Below, piece by piece: positions 8,050 through 16,973 of a stretch of DNA of 64,000 nucleotides. Source of the DNA: Halorussus limi (GTDB taxonomy: Archaea; Halobacteriota; Halobacteria; Halobacteriales; Haladaptataceae); contig NZ_CP096659.1 in NCBI RefSeq assembly GCF_023238205.1, positions 1,727,626 through 1,791,625 of the forward strand, written 5' to 3'. How positions within the stretch are numbered: the stretch's first letter is position 1; the number at the start of each line of letters is the position of its first letter. The notes beneath the pieces were generated by a model. The model made no database searches, was not told the origin of the DNA, and saw only the letters and a program-made list of their open reading frames with translations. A program made the translations under genes and the position numbers.

Positions 8050-8594
8050 GTCGGCGCGCGCTGGTCGCAGTGGTCGCGCTGGTCGGCGTCCTCGGTGCCG
8101 GGGTCCTGTTCGCCGGGGGGACCGACCTCGGCGGCGAGCCCGACACCGGCGCGGGCGACGCGACGGCGACCGACGCGACAGCGAGTACGACGACACCTGT
8201 GGCCGACACCGCGGGTGAATCGGGCGACACAAATGGCGAGACAGCGACGACGAGCATGACGAGTTCCGAGTACGCGTTCACCATCGAGAACATCGAGAAG
8301 TGTGGAAGCACCTGCCGGGACGTGACGGCGCGACTGACCAACTCCGGCGGCGAGACGCGCGAGAACGTCCGTGTCACGACTGCGATGCTCGCCGACGGCG
8401 AGGTGCTGTGGTCGGGCAACGAGTCGGTCGGCATCCTCGAACCCGGCGAGTCGCACGTCTCCACCGAGCGCGTAGACGTGGGCTTCGCCGGCGGGATGCA
8501 GATCAGCGCCAACGACGGCTACGTGACCATCGTCACCGTGGTCCGCTCCGAGAGCGGCACGACGCGCTTCGCCGAGCGCCGGAAGGTCGCTTAG
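8046..8594 (+). CDS. secreted or membrane-anchored protein with CARDB-like beta domain
   Basis: A 182-residue protein starting at GTG 8046. One N-terminal hydrophobic helix (LVAVVALVGVLGAGVLFAGG) serves as signal or anchor. A T/A/G/D-rich linker (~30-75) is followed by a beta-rich domain (~78-180) with the look of a CARDB/Ig-like module (DVTARLTNSGGETRENVRV), carrying two nearby cysteines (KCGSTC) that could form a disulfide outside the cell. The function is unknown. It converges on and overlaps the small zinc-ribbon gene by four bases. Confidence 0.78.
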   Translation: MSRRALVAVVALVGVLGAGVLFAGGTDLGGEPDTGAGDATATDATASTTTPVADTAGESGDTNGETATTSMTSSEYAFTIENIEKCGSTCRDVTARLTNSGGETRENVRVTTAMLADGEVLWSGNESVGILEPGESHVSTERVDVGFAGGMQISANDGYVTIVTVVRSESGTTRFAERRKVA

Positions 8595-8698
8595 CGCTCT
8601 TCGAGCGCGGTCCCGCAGTCCGGGCACTCGTCGTCGGCGATAGTGACCTGTGCGTCGCACTCGGGGCAGAAGTCGAGGTAGCAGGCGGGGTCGCCCAT
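8591..8698 (-). CDS. 35-residue zinc-ribbon microprotein
   Basis: The reverse strand encodes 35 residues with two CxxC knuckles (FCPECD and ECPDCG) plus an extra cysteine near the N-terminus (PACYLD). It ends TALEER. Haloarchaea have many such very small zinc-finger proteins and several are important for growth phenotypes. It starts at ATG 8698 and ends overlapping the convergent upstream gene. A perfect hairpin lies 25 bases upstream. Confidence 0.8.
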   Translation of the reverse strand: MGDPACYLDFCPECDAQVTIADDECPDCGTALEER

Positions 8699-8722
8699 GT
8701 CGTTCGTGCGATTCGATGCCGA

Positions 8723-8741
8723 GGGACAAAGAGTTTGTCCC
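8723..8741. promoter_or_regulatory. perfect palindrome upstream of the zinc-ribbon microprotein
   Basis: GGGACAAA and TTTGTCCC form 8-base inverted arms with a 3-base loop. Read on the minus strand it covers positions -26 to -43 from the ATG at 8698, the promoter zone, so it may be an operator. Confidence 0.55.
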
Positions 8742-8798
8742 GCTGCCCTCGTGGTGTTTCGAAACGCTTTTCTCTTTCATGTGCCTCGTACCGAGTGC

Positions 8799-8872
8799 GC
8801 CGCCTTAGCTCAGACTGGGAGAGCACTCGACTGAAGATCGAGCTGTCCCCGGTTCAAATCCGGGAGGCGGCA
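8799..8872 (+). tRNA. tRNA-Phe (anticodon GAA)
   Basis: Acceptor GCCGCCT/AGGCGGC, anticodon loop CTGAAGA with GAA, T-arm GGTTCAAATCC. Discriminator A, no intron, CCA not encoded. Confidence 0.96.
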
Positions 8873-9033
8873 TCCGAAATTTACTCGTTCCTCGTTCGCC
8901 AGATAGCAACGCTTTCCGGCGATTATCTTTTGAAACCCGCCCTGAGCTGTGCAATTACTCATCCCTTGTACACGGCACCTGCAGACTTTGATACGCCAAT
9001 ATCCGTGGTTCTGAAAGCTCTAAAACTTCCAGA

Positions 9034-9060
9034 CTGTCCCCAGATAAATCCCAAGGCGGC
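9034..9060 (+). repeat. degenerate copy of the tRNA-Phe 3' end
   Basis: CTGTCCCC at 9034 followed by AAATCCC and AGGCGGC resembles the T-arm and acceptor end of the tRNA-Phe gene (8844-8871) with several changes. The ~160 bases between are AT-richer than the surroundings and contain no gene. This may be a decayed attachment site. Confidence 0.35.
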
Positions 9061-9147
9061 TGACGATCTACAAACTAAATCCCCGAGTAGAAGGAAGAAG
9101 GACCGATAGGTCGCGTCGCTCAGGGCTCTTTTAGAGCGAATTCATCG

Positions 9148-9465
9148 TTACCGGGCCGGTTCCAGACAGGCCTCGTGGACGGTCTCACCGTTCTCGTTCG
9201 GCGTCCGACGCTGTCCCGGACGGATGGGTTCGCCACAGACCGCACAGCGGAGCGTCGCGTCCGCCTCGCTCTCGCCGAACGTCCCCGTCAACTCGCCGGA
9301 CCCCGCGGTGGCGTCGTATCCGAGCGCGAGTGCGCCGATACCGGCGAGCGTTCCGCTCAACCGCTTTCCTTTTCGAAGCGAACTAATCGCGACGACGGTC
9401 AGTGCGAGGGCGAGTACCGCACGGCCGAGTCGGCTGCGGTCGCCGACGTTCTTAGGTAACTCCAT
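9148..9465 (-). CDS. YgaP-like (DUF2892) membrane protein with C-terminal zinc knuckle
   Basis: A 105-residue protein. Residues 1-55 resemble the DUF2892 membrane hairpin (start MELPKNVGDRSRLGR, then two hydrophobic helices). The C-terminal part holds CAVCGEP and a second Cys at EACLEPA, a zinc-ribbon-like pair. It probably sits in the cytoplasmic membrane with a cytoplasmic zinc knuckle. The role is unknown. Confidence 0.8.
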   Translation of the reverse strand: MELPKNVGDRSRLGRAVLALALTVVAISSLRKGKRLSGTLAGIGALALGYDATAGSGELTGTFGESEADATLRCAVCGEPIRPGQRRTPNENGETVHEACLEPAR

Positions 9466-9756
9466 ACGTAGCCATCGGGCTCTGCGCCCTTGTAGTTCAT
9501 CGCCGACGCTGGCCCCGGACCGGTTCGGAGCTACGTGTGGACGACGACCGTGCTGCCGGCGAGGCCCCGAGGCGCTGGTTGTCGTCGCTCACGACCGACG
9601 TGACGATGCCGACGGGGTAGAAGATGGGAGCGCGTCCACGATTCGGAGGAGATTTCGGACGGCGGCCGCACCCCACGTAATCTCGGGCCCGTCCGCTTCG
9701 AGCAGTGACAGAGTCTGACGTGGGTCCCGATTACACGGCTCTGCACCGAGCCAAGG
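9466..9756. other. gene-free stretch
   Basis: I see no convincing gene or RNA in this stretch, which lies between divergently transcribed genes. It ends at the promoter of the ferredoxin fusion gene. Confidence 0.6.
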
Positions 9757-9762
9757 TTTATA
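9757..9762 (+). promoter_or_regulatory. TATA box of the J-domain ferredoxin gene
   Basis: TTTATA lies 26-31 bases before ATG 9788, which favours that ATG over the GTG three bases earlier and predicts a leaderless message. Confidence 0.65.
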
Positions 9763-9787
9763 CTTCGGATTTCGCTAGGCAAACGTG

Positions 9788-10492
9788 ATGGAGTCCCCGT
9801 TCGACGTGTTACTCGTCGACGACGACGCCGACGACGAGGAGATAGAGCAGGCGTACAGGCGACGGGTGAAGGAGGCCCACCCGGACCAAGGCGGGTCGGT
9901 CGAGGAGTTCCAGGCGGTCCGGCGGGCCTACGAGCGGATTCAGGCGGGCTACGAGGCAAACGGAAGCGCGGCCGAGGCGAACGGGACCGCGGCGGGAGCG
10001 GACGTCGAGACGTCGGACTTCGGGGCGGCAGACGGCCGGAGCAATCCGGAGCCGGAACCCGAACGCGCGTACTCTGAGGTCGAGTATCTCAACTACGACG
10101 TGCTGAGCGACTTCGGGTGGGAACCGGGGGACGACGACCTCTTCGGGAAGGCGGCCGCCGCGGACTTGGACGAGGTGGACTACGGGGCGTTCGAAGTCCA
10201 CCCCGGCGAGTCGCTGCTCGAAGCCGCCGAGGACCGCGGTTTCGCGTGGCCGTTCGCGTGCCGCGGCGGAGCCTGCGCCAACTGCGCGGTTCTGCTCCTC
10301 GACGGCGAACTGTCGATGCCGGCCAGCCACGTCCTCCCCGAGGAGTTGATGGAGCGAGGGTTTCGGCTCTCCTGCAACGGCATGCCCATCACGGACGAGT
10401 TGAAGGTCGTCTACAACGTCAAGCACATGCCAGAACTCGACGACCTGCTGTTGCCGCCACAGCCGTTCGAGAACGCGTATCCCGACCGGTGA
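9788..10492 (+). CDS. J-domain / halophilic [2Fe-2S] ferredoxin fusion
   Basis: A 234-residue protein. Residues ~4-52 are a DnaJ-type J domain with the HPD motif at 31-33 (RRRVKEAHPDQGG). An acidic/alanine linker follows. Residues ~95-230 match the halophilic plant-type ferredoxin: the acidic N-terminal insertion (VEYLNYDVLSDFGW) then cluster cysteines C158, C163, C166 and C196 in CxxxxCxxC-x29-C. The ferredoxin carries one [2Fe-2S] cluster for electron transfer in the cytosol. The J domain should recruit DnaK (Hsp70), perhaps for cluster loading or folding. I infer a link between chaperone and redox functions. Confidence 0.9.
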   Translation: MESPFDVLLVDDDADDEEIEQAYRRRVKEAHPDQGGSVEEFQAVRRAYERIQAGYEANGSAAEANGTAAGADVETSDFGAADGRSNPEPEPERAYSEVEYLNYDVLSDFGWEPGDDDLFGKAAAADLDEVDYGAFEVHPGESLLEAAEDRGFAWPFACRGGACANCAVLLLDGELSMPASHVLPEELMERGFRLSCNGMPITDELKVVYNVKHMPELDDLLLPPQPFENAYPDR

Positions 10493-10559
10493 GGTCTTCG
10501 CGGGAAACGGAAGCCGGCCTGCCGAACCATTAACTACCGGCTCTGAGTACCCCTCGCGT

Positions 10560-11228
10560 ATGAGAGCAGGCGTACTCGGCATCGTCCGGGACGACTTCGA
10601 GGTCGTAGATTCGTTTTCCGAAACCGTCGAGCGTAACGACAGAGAGTTAGAGCACGTCCTCGACGTGCGCCGGGTGTTCTCGCTCCCCGGCGGAGACGTC
10701 GCGTTCGAGGGTCGCGCCGCCGTCGAGCGCGTCGTGAACCGGACGACGACCGAACTCGACTACGGCGAGGTCAGAGTCGAGGAGACGCCTCGGACCGAGA
10801 CGCGTGTGACGGAAGTAGTCGGCGTGCCCGGCGAGTTCGTCGTCGCCGGGAGCGGCAGGGGAACCTTCGCGTTCGACCTCGTAAGTCGGGATACGGGCGC
10901 GGACATCGAGCGCGCCACTCTCGATTTGAGCGCGCTCCTCGATGCTCAGCGCGACGCCGAACCGTGGAAAGCGGGCTTCCGCGAGGTGGACGGCGCGTGT
11001 GAGAACGGCGTCCTCCACGGGAGCGACCTACTGAGCGACGAACGACTCGAGGACCTGCTGGACGGCGCCGCGTTCAACCAGTTGGGCCTCGACTGTACGT
11101 ACGACGACCGGTCGCTCAAGATGACCGCGGCCGAGAGCGGCTACGTCGAGGTGTACCGACCGTCGGAGTTCGAGACGGCCGAGTTCCTGCAGTACCTCCG
11201 CGATGCAGTCGTGCCCCACGCCGAGTGA
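10560..11228 (+). CDS. hypothetical haloarchaeal protein, two-domain, soluble
   Basis: A 222-residue acidic soluble protein. The first ~45 residues are helix-like (RDDFEVVDSFSETVERNDRELEHVLDVRRV), followed by alternating beta-type sequence. The last part (YDDRSLKMTAAESGYVEVYRPSEFE, split as YDDRSLKMTAAESG and YVEVYRPSEFE) is also beta-rich. No catalytic motif, signal or metal site is visible. A TATA-like CATTAACTA lies about 25-33 bases upstream of the ATG. I do not recognise the family. Confidence 0.75.
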   Translation: MRAGVLGIVRDDFEVVDSFSETVERNDRELEHVLDVRRVFSLPGGDVAFEGRAAVERVVNRTTTELDYGEVRVEETPRTETRVTEVVGVPGEFVVAGSGRGTFAFDLVSRDTGADIERATLDLSALLDAQRDAEPWKAGFREVDGACENGVLHGSDLLSDERLEDLLDGAAFNQLGLDCTYDDRSLKMTAAESGYVEVYRPSEFETAEFLQYLRDAVVPHAE

Positions 11229-11357
11229 GTTCCGTCGCCGCGTGAACTTCGTGACCGGCGGCCGAGCGCGAGTGCGTCCGCCGAATCAGATTCCCGTGGT
11301 CGTGCTATCCTCTCTCTCGGAAGCCTTATCCCTTAGACGGCTCTCTCTACAGTTGCA

Positions 11358-11552
11358 ATGGCGAAAGGAACGGTTGATTTCTTCAACGACACGGGCGGTT
11401 ACGGCTTTATTGACACTGAGGACGAGGACGAGGACGTTTTCTTCCACATGGAGGACGTTGGCGGCCCGGACCTCGAAGAGGGAACGGAAATCGAGTTCGA
11501 CATCGAGCAGGCTGACAAGGGTCCGCGAGCGACCAACGTCCAGCGACTGTAA
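11358..11552 (+). CDS. cspA: cold-shock domain protein
   Basis: A 64-residue single OB-fold cold-shock protein. RNP-1-like GGYGFI and RNP-2-like DVFFHM are present; the loop DTEDEDED is more acidic than in bacteria, as expected in a salt-in cytoplasm. It binds single-stranded RNA/DNA and acts as an RNA chaperone. CCTTATCC at 11324-11331 is a plausible promoter box, and a T-run follows the gene. Confidence 0.95.
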   Translation: MAKGTVDFFNDTGGYGFIDTEDEDEDVFFHMEDVGGPDLEEGTEIEFDIEQADKGPRATNVQRL

Positions 11553-11583
11553 TTCGGTCGGACTTTCGAATACGATTACTTCA

Positions 11584-11588
11584 TTTTT
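11584..11588 (+). terminator. T-run after cspA
   Basis: Five T residues about 30 bases after the stop codon, the usual archaeal intrinsic terminator type. Confidence 0.4.
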
Positions 11589-11937
11589 CGAGCGCAGTAC
11601 GATTCGATAGCGATTGCGCCGGATAATCGGTTACGAGCGACACTTACGAGCGATATCTACGGGGTAGCGCGTGGGCGTGTGAAAACGAGCGTTCCCACGT
11701 AGTGCGTCCGCCTTCGGACTCGCAGTCTCGTCTTTCGACAGTTGGCGACGACGAAGCGCCTCGCCGACGAGTACGGCGCGGCCTCCGCGGTTCCGGTCTT
11801 CGCCAGCGACGAGATTCCTTCGTCGCCCTCGAACTGCTCTTCGCGGTGTTCGGGTCTGGCTGGCGTTCGAGTAGGGCAGTCGCCGGTACCGGTGGCGAAG
11901 TCGCTTCGAGATAGACGTTCTCGACTGAGTCGACTCG
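11589..11937. other. gene-free stretch
   Basis: Short open frames exist on both strands but they have arginine/serine-rich shadow composition. I support no gene here. Confidence 0.5.
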
Positions 11938-12786
11938 TTACTCACTCAGCCGGTTCATCTCGTCGTCCGAGAGTTCGACCGCGCTCGCCGCGACGTTCTG
12001 CTCCAGATGGTCCACGCTGGAAGTGCCCGGAATCGGGATGGTCACGGGCGAGCGCTGGAGAAGCCACGCCAGCGCCACCTGTCGTGGGGTCGCGTCGTGA
12101 TTCTCCGCGACGTCCTCCAGCACGGACTTCTTTTCGTCCAACTCGCCGCCGCCGATGGGGAAGTACGAGATGAAGCCGATTCCGGCCTCCTCGCAGGCCT
12201 CCAGCACGTCCTCGTGGTCGCGGTTGCCGACGTTGTACTCGTTCTGGACCGTCGCGACATCGACCACGTCGCGGGCCTCGTCCAACTGCTCGACCGAGAC
12301 GTTGCTCAGGCCGACGTGGTCCACGAGTCCGTCGTCCTTCAACTCGGCGAACGCGTTCACCGCGTCCTCGAACGAGCAGTCCACGTCGGGGGTGTGCAAC
12401 TGATAGAGGTCGATGCTCTCGACGCCCAGTCTGTCGATGCTGGTGAGGACTTGGTTCCGGAAGTAGTCGGGACCGCCGTGAGGAATCCAGTCGCCCGAGC
12501 GGTTGCGCAGCAGTCCGGCCTTGGTCCCGACGACGGCGTCGTCGGGGTCGAGCGCCTCGCCGACGAGTCGCTCGCTGACCCCCGGCCCGTAGGAGTCTGC
12601 GGTGTCCACGAAGTCGACGTTCATATCGACCGCGCGCCGGAGGACGTCGTGGGCCTCGTCCTCGTCGTCCGGCCGACCGATGATGTCTTCGCCGGTGAGT
12701 CGCATCGCACCGTACCCGAGGCGGTGGACCGTCAGTTCGCCGCCGATGTCGAACGTGTCGCTCTGGTTCTCGCTGACTTCGACCAT
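11938..12786 (-). CDS. aldo/keto reductase family oxidoreductase
   Basis: A 282-residue (alpha/beta)8-barrel NADPH-dependent carbonyl reductase. The catalytic set is visible: Asp and Tyr in DTADSYGPG, Lys in VVGTKAG and His in YQLHTPD. The cofactor-binding end is seen in IPIPGTSSVDHLEQN. The substrate is unknown. It starts at ATG 12786 (MVEVSENQ) and is transcribed alone, divergent from the rhomboid gene. Confidence 0.93.
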   Translation of the reverse strand: MVEVSENQSDTFDIGGELTVHRLGYGAMRLTGEDIIGRPDDEDEAHDVLRRAVDMNVDFVDTADSYGPGVSERLVGEALDPDDAVVGTKAGLLRNRSGDWIPHGGPDYFRNQVLTSIDRLGVESIDLYQLHTPDVDCSFEDAVNAFAELKDDGLVDHVGLSNVSVEQLDEARDVVDVATVQNEYNVGNRDHEDVLEACEEAGIGFISYFPIGGGELDEKKSVLEDVAENHDATPRQVALAWLLQRSPVTIPIPGTSSVDHLEQNVAASAVELSDDEMNRLSE

Positions 12787-12970
12787 ACCGTTTCTGCGCC
12801 GGGTGCGTCAATAGTGGTTCTGGCGGGCCACTTCGTTGCCGGTTCCGCGGGGGACTTCCGTGTCCGTTCCGCGGTCGGGGACTCCCGGTCCCGCACTCTG
12901 ACCCCGGAGCTTCGAGTTCGGGTCTCCCGTGCCGGAGCCTTTTGTCGGTCGCGCTCGAATAGAGTCCCGA

Positions 12971-13834
12971 ATGAGCGACGCTTCCGCGCGACTCGACCCG
13001 TCGGCAGACGCCGAGGCGTTCGGCTACTCCCGGTCGGCGGTCGCGGCCGACCTCGCGGCCATCGCGGCGGTCGCACTCGTCCTCGTGGGCGTCGAGGTCC
13101 TGCTTCCCCCGGCGGTCCACGCCCGACTCGCGTTCGACCACGCCGCGCTCGACCCACACACCCTGCTGACCGCGGCGTACGTCCACGCCGACTTCGGGCA
13201 CCTGCTGAACAACCTCGGCGGGTACGTCTCGCTCTCGCTCGTGACCTATCTCGTCTGTCTGCAGGCCGACCGCCGGGCGTGGTTCCGACGGACGTTCCCC
13301 GTCTTCCTCCTGTTACTCCCCGTCGCGGTCAACCTCACCAGCTACGTCATCCTCGAAACTCGGTTCCCCGGCGCGTCACCCGTCTCGCGCGGGTTCTCGG
13401 GCGTGGTCGCCGGATTCGGCGGCTTCCTGTTGGCCGCCGTGGCGGTCCACCTCCGGCGGAGCTACTCCCGCGAGACCGTGTTCTTCGTCGGCCAGTTCGC
13501 GGTCCTGCTCCTGCTCGGGGAACTGCTCTGGATTTACGCCGGGCGGGTGAGTCTCCTCGAAGGCGGAGCGGTAGCGCTCGGTCTCGCGCTCGCCGTCTCG
13601 GGCATCGTCTCGCGGGCGCACGGCCGGACCTACGGCGACGCCTACTTCCGGCAGGTCGGCCTCGACCTGCTGTACGTCGCGCTGGTGTTCGCGCTGCTCG
13701 TCTGGCTCGTCTACGGCCTCTTCCCGGCCGACCCGACCGCGGACGGCACGTTCACGAACATCTTCGCCCACGGCGCGGGGTTCGTCGAGGGCGGTCTGCT
13801 GGCGGCGCTGACGCTGGTCTCGGTCCGGCCCTGA
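12971..13834 (+). CDS. rhomboid family intramembrane serine protease
   Basis: A 287-residue membrane protein with about seven helices. HADFGHLLNN carries the His/Asn motif, GFSGVVAG is the GxSG motif with the nucleophilic serine, and FAHGAGFVEGG carries the catalytic histidine. It should cleave membrane-protein substrates within the bilayer. I start at ATG 12971 (MSDASARL), which avoids an arginine-rich extension. A second rhomboid lies at 49.3 kb. Confidence 0.9.
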   Translation: MSDASARLDPSADAEAFGYSRSAVAADLAAIAAVALVLVGVEVLLPPAVHARLAFDHAALDPHTLLTAAYVHADFGHLLNNLGGYVSLSLVTYLVCLQADRRAWFRRTFPVFLLLLPVAVNLTSYVILETRFPGASPVSRGFSGVVAGFGGFLLAAVAVHLRRSYSRETVFFVGQFAVLLLLGELLWIYAGRVSLLEGGAVALGLALAVSGIVSRAHGRTYGDAYFRQVGLDLLYVALVFALLVWLVYGLFPADPTADGTFTNIFAHGAGFVEGGLLAALTLVSVRP

Positions 13835-14046
13835 AGCGACGACGCTCGTCGGACCTGTCTCGTCCGCCGCACTCGCCTTACTCCCCTTATCCACTGCACT
13901 TTCTCATCCACTACACTCTCATCCACTGCATTCTCCTCATACGCCGCACCCTCCTCACCGCCGTACTCTCTTCACCCGCCGCGTCTGAAATTTCGTCCTC
14001 GGGCGAGCAACAGGTTTGAGTACGCGCGACGCCTACTCCGGGTACG

Positions 14047-14637
14047 ATGATGGCGACCACGCACGCCCTGTTCGGGATGGCGCTCGGAGCGGTCGCGCTG
14101 TTCGTCGCGCCCGAGTACGCCGCGGTCGCAATCGCGGCGGGCGGGGTCGGCGGCCTGTTCCCCGACCTCGACCTCGCGGGTGACCACCGCAAGGACCTCC
14201 ACTTCCCGGTGTACTACTCGTTCGCGGCGGCTCCGGCGCTCGCGCTGGCGGTTCTCGCACCCTCCGCAACCACCGTCGCGGCGGGGGTCTTCCTCGCGTC
14301 CGCGGCGCTCCACGCCGCCGGGGACGCCCTCGGCGGGGGACTCGAACTCCGGCCGTGGGAGGCGACCTCCGAGGAAGCCGTCTACGACCACTTCCACGGC
14401 CGGTGGGTCGCGCCCCGGCGCTGGATTCGCTACGACGGCGCGCCCGAGGACCTGCTGGCGGCGGCCGCCTTCGCGCTTCCGGGCGTGCTGTACGCCGAAC
14501 CGCTCCAGCGGGTCGTTCTGTTGCTTCTGGGCGTCTCGATGGTCTACGCTCTCGTCCGGAAGCGCCTCGTGGACCTCGGCGAACTCCTCGCCGACCGACT
14601 CCCGACCGGACTCGCCGCGTACGTGCCAATCGACTGA
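14047..14637 (+). CDS. membrane-bound metal-dependent hydrolase (YdjM/DUF457 family)
   Basis: A 196-residue protein with four or five hydrophobic segments. The family's metal-ligand motifs are present: THALFG near the N-terminus, FPDLD at ~40 and HRKDLHFP at ~50, with a further His in [10 protein letters not shown]. Family members are inner-membrane proteins of poorly known function, upregulated on DNA damage in some bacteria. Two adjacent ATGs (14047, 14050) are equally usable. Confidence 0.85.
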   Translation: MMATTHALFGMALGAVALFVAPEYAAVAIAAGGVGGLFPDLDLAGDHRKDLHFPVYYSFAAAPALALAVLAPSATTVAAGVFLASAALHAAGDALGGGLELRPWEATSEEAVYDHFHGRWVAPRRWIRYDGAPEDLLAAAAFALPGVLYAEPLQRVVLLLLGVSMVYALVRKRLVDLGELLADRLPTGLAAYVPID

Positions 14638-14756
14638 ACTTCCGGCGCGGCCGTGCGAGGCGTTCACGAGGGTTTGGGCCCCGAACGACGCCGAATCGCC
14701 CTACCGTGCATCGAAGGGTTTATCCGCCGCGTGACCCTCAGACTCCAGTAATAACC

Positions 14757-15287
14757 ATGTCGGACAAACCCGCCTCGATGTACCGGGAGATCAGCAAGCC
14801 GCCGTACACCCGACGCGAGTACATCACCGGCATCCCCGGTTCGAAGATTGCACAGCACCAGATGGGCGACCTCGAAGCCGACCAGGACGACTATCCCATC
14901 CAGATCAGCCTCGTCACCGAGGAGGAGTGCCAGATTCGCCACGGCGCGCTCGAAGCGTCGCGCCTGTCGGCCAATCGCCACCTCCTGAAGGAACTCGGCG
15001 AGGGCAACTACAAGATGATGCTCCGCAAGTTCCCCCACCACGTCATCCGGGAGAACAAGCAGGCGACCGGCGCGGGTGCGGACCGCGTCTCCGACGGGAT
15101 GCGACAGGCCTTCGGGAAGGTCGTCGGGACCGCCGCCCGAATCCCACGCAACGACCGCATCTTCACCGCGTGGTGCGAACCCGAGCAGGCGCCCGTCGTG
15201 AAGGACGCGCTCCGCCGCGCCTACAACAAGATTTCGCCGCCGTGCCGCGTCAAGGTCGAGAAGGGCGAGAAGCTTCTCGTCGCGTAA
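14757..15287 (+). CDS. rpl10e: large-subunit ribosomal protein L10e (uL16)
   Basis: A 176-residue protein matching archaeal L10e in full: start [40 protein letters not shown] in the centre and [15 protein letters not shown] at the end. It binds 23S rRNA near the peptidyl-transferase and factor-binding regions. CGCTCTTTTCC after the stop is a weak T-rich terminator. It is monocistronic. Confidence 0.97.
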   Translation: MSDKPASMYREISKPPYTRREYITGIPGSKIAQHQMGDLEADQDDYPIQISLVTEEECQIRHGALEASRLSANRHLLKELGEGNYKMMLRKFPHHVIRENKQATGAGADRVSDGMRQAFGKVVGTAARIPRNDRIFTAWCEPEQAPVVKDALRRAYNKISPPCRVKVEKGEKLLVA

Positions 15288-15473
15288 GCCGACGCGCGCT
15301 CTTTTCCGTCTTCGATACCGACCGCCAGTACCTCGTCCGACCGAGAGTGGGTACGACGCATCGACCAGTGGGACGTTCCCGGAACCGCCCGTCGCGCTGA
15401 CAACTTCTGGAGACAAACGTCCGTCGCTCGCTGCCACCGAAAGTAACTTATCTATTTGTGGTAGGAACGACGT

Positions 15474-15812
15474 ATGGAACTACGCGAGGTCGCCATCTTC
15501 ACCGACGACGTGCGGACGACGGCGAAGTTTTACGAACGCGTCGTCGGCGAACCGGTGGTCGCCGAGGAGTCGATGGCGCTGTTCGACGTGGAGGGCGTCG
15601 ACGTCCTCGTCCACGAGACGTACGAACCGGCGGCGGGCGACCTCCCGTGCGAGGACCACTACACGTTCGCCGTCGGAGACGTAGACGATGCGTTCGCCCG
15701 CCTCTCCCAGCAGGACCTCAGCGTCTACCGCGAACCGGCCGACTACGACTGGGGCCGGTCGGCGTACTTCAGAGACGACGACGGGCGACTCGTGGAAATC
15801 ACCTCGGAGTAG
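15474..15812 (+). CDS. VOC superfamily (glyoxalase/dioxygenase-like) protein
   Basis: A 112-residue protein with two betaalphabetabetabeta modules: VAIFTDDVRTTAKFYERVVG at the start and FAVGDVDDAFARLSQQDLSV then AYFRDDDGRLVEIT at the end. The terminal E in VEIT is the usual metal ligand. The substrate is unknown. ACTTATCT at 15446-15453 is a plausible promoter box. Confidence 0.88.
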   Translation: MELREVAIFTDDVRTTAKFYERVVGEPVVAEESMALFDVEGVDVLVHETYEPAAGDLPCEDHYTFAVGDVDDAFARLSQQDLSVYREPADYDWGRSAYFRDDDGRLVEITSE

Positions 15813-15865
15813 GCGCGTCCGTCCGAAACTGCACCTTTTTACCCGCCGACTCCCACCAAGCGCGT

Positions 15866-16741
15866 ATGCTGGACCTCGCGGTCGCTTACCGAGAGGAGAC
15901 GTTCGAGCGCATGCGCGACCCGCTGGCCGAGCGCGACGTCGCGGTTCACCACGTCCCGAGCGACGGCCGGACCATCCCGCTGGCCGACCCGCCGTGGAGT
16001 CGCGACGAGTTCGACGCGGGGTTCGTCTACCCCTCGCGGGCGATGGAGGGCGGCGTCGTGGACGCCTTGCTCGACGTACCGTGGGTCAACGACCGCGAGG
16101 CCGTCCTCACCTCGCGGAACAAGGCGGGCGTCGTCGCGGAACTGGAGCAGGCCGGCGTCCCGGTGCCGGAGACCGTCCTCGTCTCGAACCCCGCCGACGA
16201 GTCGGCGCTCCTCTCAGCCTTCGAGCGGTTCGACCCGCCGGTGGTCGTCAAGCCCAACTCCACGACCCGCGGGGTCGGCGTGGCGAAGGTCGGCGACGCC
16301 GACTCGTATCTCGGCGTCACCGACTACCTCGACTTGGTCCACGACTACCGCGCGACGGGCGACAAGTCGTTCCTCGTCCAAGAGTACGTCCCCGGCGCGA
16401 CCGACTACCGCGCGATGGTCGTGGACGGCGAGTGCGTCGGTGGCGTCGAGCGACAGATTCCGGACGACGCCGACGCCGACCGCTGGAAGCACAACGTCCA
16501 CCGCGGCGCGGTGGCGACCGGCGTGGACCTCCCTGCAGACCTCCGGGACCTCGCCGAGCGGACGGCCGACGCGCTCGGTATCGACTTCCTCGGCGTGGAC
16601 CTCCTCGTGACCGACGAGCGCGCGGTGGTCAACGAGACCAACGCCCGGCCGACCATCGACGCCGAGACGAAGTACGACGCCGGGTTCTACGACCGACTCG
16701 CCGACCTGATTCGGCGGACGGCCGAGAACGGCACCGACTGA
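15866..16741 (+). CDS. RimK-type ATP-grasp ligase
   Basis: A 291-residue ATP-grasp protein. It has a pre-ATP-grasp domain (1-~90), a glycine-rich loop (VVKPNSTTRGVGVAKV), LVQEYVPGATDYRAMVVDG and the metal-binding end FLGVDLLVTDERAVVNETNA. Such enzymes join an amino group to a carboxylate (for example glutamate ligases of the RimK/LysX/CofF type). Substrate unknown. A short run of T residues before the start (15835-15840) is shared by its promoter. Confidence 0.88.
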   Translation: MLDLAVAYREETFERMRDPLAERDVAVHHVPSDGRTIPLADPPWSRDEFDAGFVYPSRAMEGGVVDALLDVPWVNDREAVLTSRNKAGVVAELEQAGVPVPETVLVSNPADESALLSAFERFDPPVVVKPNSTTRGVGVAKVGDADSYLGVTDYLDLVHDYRATGDKSFLVQEYVPGATDYRAMVVDGECVGGVERQIPDDADADRWKHNVHRGAVATGVDLPADLRDLAERTADALGIDFLGVDLLVTDERAVVNETNARPTIDAETKYDAGFYDRLADLIRRTAENGTD

Positions 16742-16973
16742 TTTCCCGCCGTGTTAGCATTATCTATGGTGAGAAAAGAACGATAGATGTTCCTCAAAGG
16801 CCACTCTGTATTTCTCTTTGGCGTGTGGGTGGTCGCGGTGCGGGCGGTCGCGTAAAATCTTCGGAGTCGACAGTAGCTAGCTTCCTCTCGTCGAATTTCG
16901 TGCCGTGTCTCGCCGACTCGTCTCTCCTTCTGTCGAGTCTCGTCGCCACCGGCCCCCCACCGAATTTTCTCAG

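Noticed and set aside
11631..11945. Overlapping short frames on both strands between cspA and the aldo/keto reductase.
   Set aside because: Their composition is arginine- and serine-rich like antisense shadows, and no promoter box or motif fits.
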